Shown: one piece after another, positions 5,511 through 7,938 of the stretch
Numbering within the stretch: the stretch's first letter is position 1
Layout of the letters: each line of letters begins with the position of its first letter
Notes under the pieces: generated by a model
Database searches by the model: none
The model's input: the letters and a program-made list of their open reading frames with translations, nothing else
Told to the model about the DNA's origin: nothing
Source: Spirochaetales bacterium
GTDB taxonomy: Bacteria > Spirochaetota > Spirochaetia > DTKZ01
DNA length: 7,938 nt
Direction: 5' to 3'
NCBI GenBank assembly: GCA_031280945.1
Contig: JAITGB010000143.1
Location: 1 to 7,938 of the forward strand
Program-made: the position numbers and the translations under genes

Positions 5511-5538
5511 TTACATAATTCTTTCGTGCATTATGTAA
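5511..5538. repeat. AT-rich inverted repeat overlapping the reductase stop codon
   Basis: TTACATAAT and ATTATGTAA form 9-bp arms around a 10-base loop; a further palindrome, TTACGTAA, lies at 5501-5508. The right arm contains the stop codon of the gene ending at 5531. No T-run follows on the - strand, so a terminator role is weak. Confidence 0.4.
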
Positions 5539-7396
5539 TTTCCTGTAAAACTTCAAGAGCAAGTTCAACGCGGCCAAAGGGAGCGCTTATTTGAAAACCT
5601 GCTGCGCGGTCTTTGAGGCGGCGCAGCATTTCGCGGGCGATTTTTACACCCATAGCCGCTCCTTCCTCCTTACTGTGCTTCGTATTTTCCATGCGCTTCA
5701 TAATGTCTTCGGGAATTTCAACTCCGGGTACTTCATTTTGCATAAATTCCGCGTTTTTATAGCTCGCAAGGGGCCAAACCCCGACAATTACAGGGAGTTT
5801 TCCCCATTGAGATTCCGCCGCGTCAAGAAATTTTATAAGAGCATCAGGGTCAAAAACAGGCTGGGTTATAACGAATTCCGCTCCTGCTTTTACTTTATCG
5901 CCGTAATGCGCAAGCTCATATTCCGGCGACTGCGAACAGGGATTAAGTCCGACTCCTACAAGCATTGCCGTCTGCTGGGGTAAAACATTGCCCGCAAGGT
6001 CAAGGCCGTGATTAAGGGAACGTACCATTTCCGTAAGTCCGACTGAATCAACATCAAAAACGCCTGTCGCGTCAGGATATTCTCCCAATTTTGGCGGGTC
6101 TCCTGTAATCGCAAGAATATTGCGCAGTCCCGCGGCATACGCGCCCATAATATCGCTCTGCATACTGATAAGGTTGCGGTCGCGGCAGCAGTAATGCAGG
6201 ATTGTTTCTATTCCCGCTTCTCTTTCGATTTCAAGGGCGGTAATTAAAGGCGAGAGGCGTGAGCTTGCGCGCGGTCCGTCCGGCAAATTCACCGCGTCAA
6301 CGCCGTTTTGCCTGCATAATTTCGCTTTTTCCACAACGGGAGCAAGAACAAGGCCGCGCGGGGGAACAATTTCTACCGTAGAGACAAGTTTTCCTTCCGC
6401 GAGTTTCGCTCCGAGGCGCGATTTTTGCGCCAGGGGAACGGCGGCAAGCGCACGAGCTTCTCTCGCGGTGGTTTGTGAGGCAAAAACTCCGCTTCCCCGG
6501 CTTATGGCTTTTTCTACTTTGAGGCCCCGCACAACTTCGCTAAGCTGCCGCGGCGTTGTGCCGCAGCAGCCTCCTATAGCGTTTGCTCCGGCTCTACAGC
6601 AGAGTTTTGCGTAATTTGTAAAGTATTCGGGGCTGTTCATGTACATTGTTCTGCCGTCAACCTGACGCGGAGTTCCGGCGTTGGGCATAACGAGAAAGGG
6701 TTTTTCTACATGGGGGCGCACTTTTTCGATAACTTCTAAAGCCGCGGCGGGCCCCAGGCCGCAGTTAATTCCGGCGACATCAATATGGGGTGAGGCTGAA
6801 ATTCTTTCCATTTTGGCGAGCATGGCCCAGAGGGAATTCTCATCCTGGGCTTCAAGGGGTACAAGCGAGCCGGCAACGGGAAGGCTGCACACGGATTTTA
6901 CCGCTTCCGCGGCGAGGAGAAGCTCTTCTACATGAACAAAGGTTTCAAGAATAATAAGGTGCACTCCGCTTTCGGCAAGAGCCTGGGCCTGTTCCCTGTA
7001 GGCTTGTGCGGCACAGTCCGCAAAACGGTTCTGCCAAATCTGGCCCGGCGCGATAATGGGGCCTGCGGAGCCTGCTATGTAAACGGAGTCTTCCCTGCCT
7101 TTGGCTTTAAGAGCTGCCCGCACGAGAGATACGGCTGCCGCATTTATTTCTTTTACTTTGCCGGTGAGTCCGTAGCCGGATAGCTTCACTTCGTTCGCGC
7201 CGAATGTGTTTGTTTCTAGTACATCAACGCCTGCATCGGCGTACTCTTCGTGAATGGCCTGAACAATTTCGGGGTTTGTCAAATTGAGGTTATCGTAGGA
7301 GGCGTTGATAAACATTCCTCTGCTGTAGAGCATGGTTCCCATTGCTCCGTCAAAAACCAGGACTTCTTTTTGTATTCTTTCAAGAAATGGCTGCAT
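5531..7396 (-). CDS. Bifunctional homocysteine S-methyltransferase / methylenetetrahydrofolate reductase
   Basis: This cytosolic fusion is of the YitJ type. Numbered from the ATG at 7396 (621 aa), residues 10-295 form the homocysteine-binding barrel: FDGAMGTML near 15-23, ETNTFGAN at 61-68, and the three zinc-binding cysteines C212 (INCG), C277 and C278 (GGCCGTTP). Residues 325-600 form the FAD-dependent reductase: VEIVPPRG with the catalytic-type Glu at 342, ITGDPP with Asp 433, and VITQPVFD near 509-516. It would reduce methylene-THF to methyl-THF and transfer a methyl group to homocysteine. I choose this ATG because GAGG lies six bases upstream; an ATG at 7408 in the same frame would add four residues but has no ribosome binding site. 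It lies downstream of the MetH-type gene on the same strand. Confidence 0.9.
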   Translation of the reverse strand: MQPFLERIQKEVLVFDGAMGTMLYSRGMFINASYDNLNLTNPEIVQAIHEEYADAGVDVLETNTFGANEVKLSGYGLTGKVKEINAAAVSLVRAALKAKGREDSVYIAGSAGPIIAPGQIWQNRFADCAAQAYREQAQALAESGVHLIILETFVHVEELLLAAEAVKSVCSLPVAGSLVPLEAQDENSLWAMLAKMERISASPHIDVAGINCGLGPAAALEVIEKVRPHVEKPFLVMPNAGTPRQVDGRTMYMNSPEYFTNYAKLCCRAGANAIGGCCGTTPRQLSEVVRGLKVEKAISRGSGVFASQTTAREARALAAVPLAQKSRLGAKLAEGKLVSTVEIVPPRGLVLAPVVEKAKLCRQNGVDAVNLPDGPRASSRLSPLITALEIEREAGIETILHYCCRDRNLISMQSDIMGAYAAGLRNILAITGDPPKLGEYPDATGVFDVDSVGLTEMVRSLNHGLDLAGNVLPQQTAMLVGVGLNPCSQSPEYELAHYGDKVKAGAEFVITQPVFDPDALIKFLDAAESQWGKLPVIVGVWPLASYKNAEFMQNEVPGVEIPEDIMKRMENTKHSKEEGAAMGVKIAREMLRRLKDRAAGFQISAPFGRVELALEVLQEIT

Positions 7397-7402
7397 TTTT
7401 TT

Positions 7403-7406
7403 CCTC
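7403..7406 (-). promoter_or_regulatory. Ribosome binding site deciding the methyltransferase/reductase start
   Basis: On the - strand GAGG is followed by six A and then the ATG at 7396. It overlaps the alternative ATG at 7408, which makes that one the less likely start. Confidence 0.6.
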
Positions 7407-7445
7407 ATTTATCTAAAATATTTGTGTATGCAAGGTGGTTTTCTG

Positions 7446-7468
7446 CCCGCCGCGCGGAGCGCGGCGGG
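7446..7468. repeat. Perfect inverted repeat, 10-bp GC-only arms, GGA loop
   Basis: CCCGCCGCGC and GCGCGGCGGG are exact reverse complements around GGA. It is the left-most of a hairpin cluster filling the gap between the methyltransferase/reductase gene and the MetH-type gene. Confidence 0.9.
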
Positions 7469-7477
7469 GATATGTGG

Positions 7478-7495
7478 CCGCGCCGTACGGCGCGG
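7478..7495. repeat. Perfect 18-base palindrome
   Basis: CCGCGCCGTACGGCGCGG is its own reverse complement. It begins 9 bases after the preceding hairpin and directly abuts the next one. Confidence 0.85.
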
Positions 7496-7522
7496 GCCTG
7501 CCGGGGCGCAGCCCCGGCAGGC
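7496..7522. repeat. Perfect inverted repeat, 12-bp arms, GCA loop
   Basis: GCCTGCCGGGGC and GCCCCGGCAGGC are exact reverse complements around GCA. The loop is the same as in the hairpin at 190-220, but the arms are unrelated. Confidence 0.9.
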
Positions 7523-7565
7523 TGGCCCTGGGCGCGCAAGGGCGTGGAGGGGACCAACGGTGCCA

Positions 7566-7595
7566 CGGCGCAGCAGCGCCGGGGCCGAAGCCCCG
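7566..7595. repeat. Two overlapping short hairpins, 6-bp arms, AGCA and CGAA loops
   Basis: CGGCGC-AGCA-GCGCCG (7566-7581) shares its last two bases with CGGGGC-CGAA-GCCCCG (7580-7595). They are shorter than their neighbours, but the tight packing continues the array. Between 7523 and 7565 only a weak 5-bp stem (7525-7529 with 7539-7543) is seen. Confidence 0.7.
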
Positions 7596-7604
7596 CAAAG
7601 CCCG

Positions 7605-7645
7605 ACCCCGCGCTTTTTTTGCCTCCGGCAAAAAAAGCGCGGGGT
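7605..7645. repeat. Longest inverted repeat: 19-bp arms, TCC loop
   Basis: ACCCCGCGCTTTTTTTGCC and GGCAAAAAAAGCGCGGGGT are perfect reverse complements around TCC (GGA on the - strand). It lies 33 bases downstream of the MetH-type stop on the - strand. The T-run is inside the stem and not after it, so this is not a standard intrinsic terminator. Confidence 0.92.
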
Positions 7646-7677
7646 TGCGCCCAAATTCTTTTCTTCCCAAAACATTT

Positions 7678-7938
7678 TCATACGCTGAAGTACCTCGCTG
7701 CGGGGTGATACGCGAGGAGTCCGGTGGTCGAATACTCGGGTACGAGCATATAGCTTTCGCTTACTGTGAGGCCGATGTCTTCGGCGCGGAGGAGTTCGAG
7801 GAGGGGGGCGTTCAGTTCGAGATTGGGGCAGGCGGGATACCCGAAGCCGTAGCGTACGCCGGGGCAGGCTCCGCCGAGTTCGGCTGCGATGCGCTGGTGA
7901 ATAATTTGGGCGAGGGCGTCCGTGAGTTCGGCGGCGAG
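7678..7938 (-). CDS. metH: Cobalamin-dependent methionine synthase, C-terminal reactivation domain (partial)
   Basis: The gene enters from the right edge; 86 codons and the TGA stop are visible. The translated end contains RYGFGYPACPNLE, the AdoMet-binding R.S.GYPACP motif of the MetH activation domain (Ser replaced by Gly here), then IGLTVSESYMLVPEYSTTGLLAYHPAARYF, which matches the family's 'IG..LSES....P..SVSG.Y..HP.A.YF' ending. In MetH this domain binds AdoMet for reductive methylation of oxidised cobalamin. Whether the protein is full-length MetH or a short stand-alone reactivation protein cannot be told from this fragment. It is followed after 281 bases by the homocysteine methyltransferase/methylene-THF reductase on the same strand, which fits a methionine synthesis unit. 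Confidence 0.88.
   Translation of the reverse strand, partial: LAAELTDALAQIIHQRIAAELGGACPGVRYGFGYPACPNLELNAPLLELLRAEDIGLTVSESYMLVPEYSTTGLLAYHPAARYFSV

Noticed and set aside
7409..7440. Possible promoter directly upstream of the methyltransferase/reductase gene (TATTTT and TTGCAT on the - strand)
   Set aside because: The two elements are only about 7 bases apart, and no suitable -35 exists at normal spacing.
7409..7708. Several overlapping open frames on both strands across the GC-rich gap between the MetH-type and methyltransferase/reductase genes
   Set aside because: They arise because the palindromes lack stop codons. The translations are low-complexity Arg/Ala/Pro/Gly, have no credible ribosome binding sites, and mirror one another on the two strands.

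Overview
The window is a gene-dense bacterial chromosome segment with moderate GC content, probably from a spirochaete of the Treponema lineage. This assignment is an inference from gene content (an enlarged ribose-phosphate pyrophosphokinase and a Lys/Pro/Gly-rich histone-like protein) and overall feel; there is no rRNA or other marker to confirm it. No tRNA, rRNA, CRISPR array or transposase is visible.

Left part (1-713). The window opens in the last 53 codons of a glucosamine-6-phosphate deaminase (NagB-type) gene on the + strand. A 283-base gap follows that holds three perfect inverted repeats with three-base loops. Next come two short, translationally coupled + strand reading frames with good ribosome binding sites. 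They encode a 58-residue coiled-coil plus membrane-segment protein and a 29-residue single-pass hydrophobic peptide. Both are visibly more AT-rich than their neighbours and match no family I can name.

Middle part (730-5423). On the - strand lies a two-gene unit, a ribose-phosphate pyrophosphokinase followed 20 bases later by an FGGY-family sugar kinase. Together they suggest pentose phosphorylation feeding PRPP synthesis. Divergent from it on the + strand are a secreted D-alanyl-D-alanine carboxypeptidase (peptidoglycan trimming) and a stand-alone FeoA. Both + strand genes have promoter-like elements so close to the ATG that their mRNAs may be leaderless. A symmetric hairpin terminator separates feoA from a convergent histone-like, DNA-binding-type protein that has its own textbook promoter.

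Right part (5531-7938). This is a methionine/one-carbon unit read on the - strand. The C-terminal AdoMet-binding reactivation domain of cobalamin-dependent methionine synthase (MetH) enters from the right edge. After a 281-base gap packed with at least six strong hairpins comes a bifunctional homocysteine S-methyltransferase/methylenetetrahydrofolate reductase. The two genes would make methyl-THF and use it, or another methyl donor, to make methionine.

The most unusual signals are the two hairpin arrays and the small membrane-protein pair. The hairpin arms differ from one another, but their loops follow one rule: three bases closed by C-G, with a GNA loop on one strand in nearly every case.
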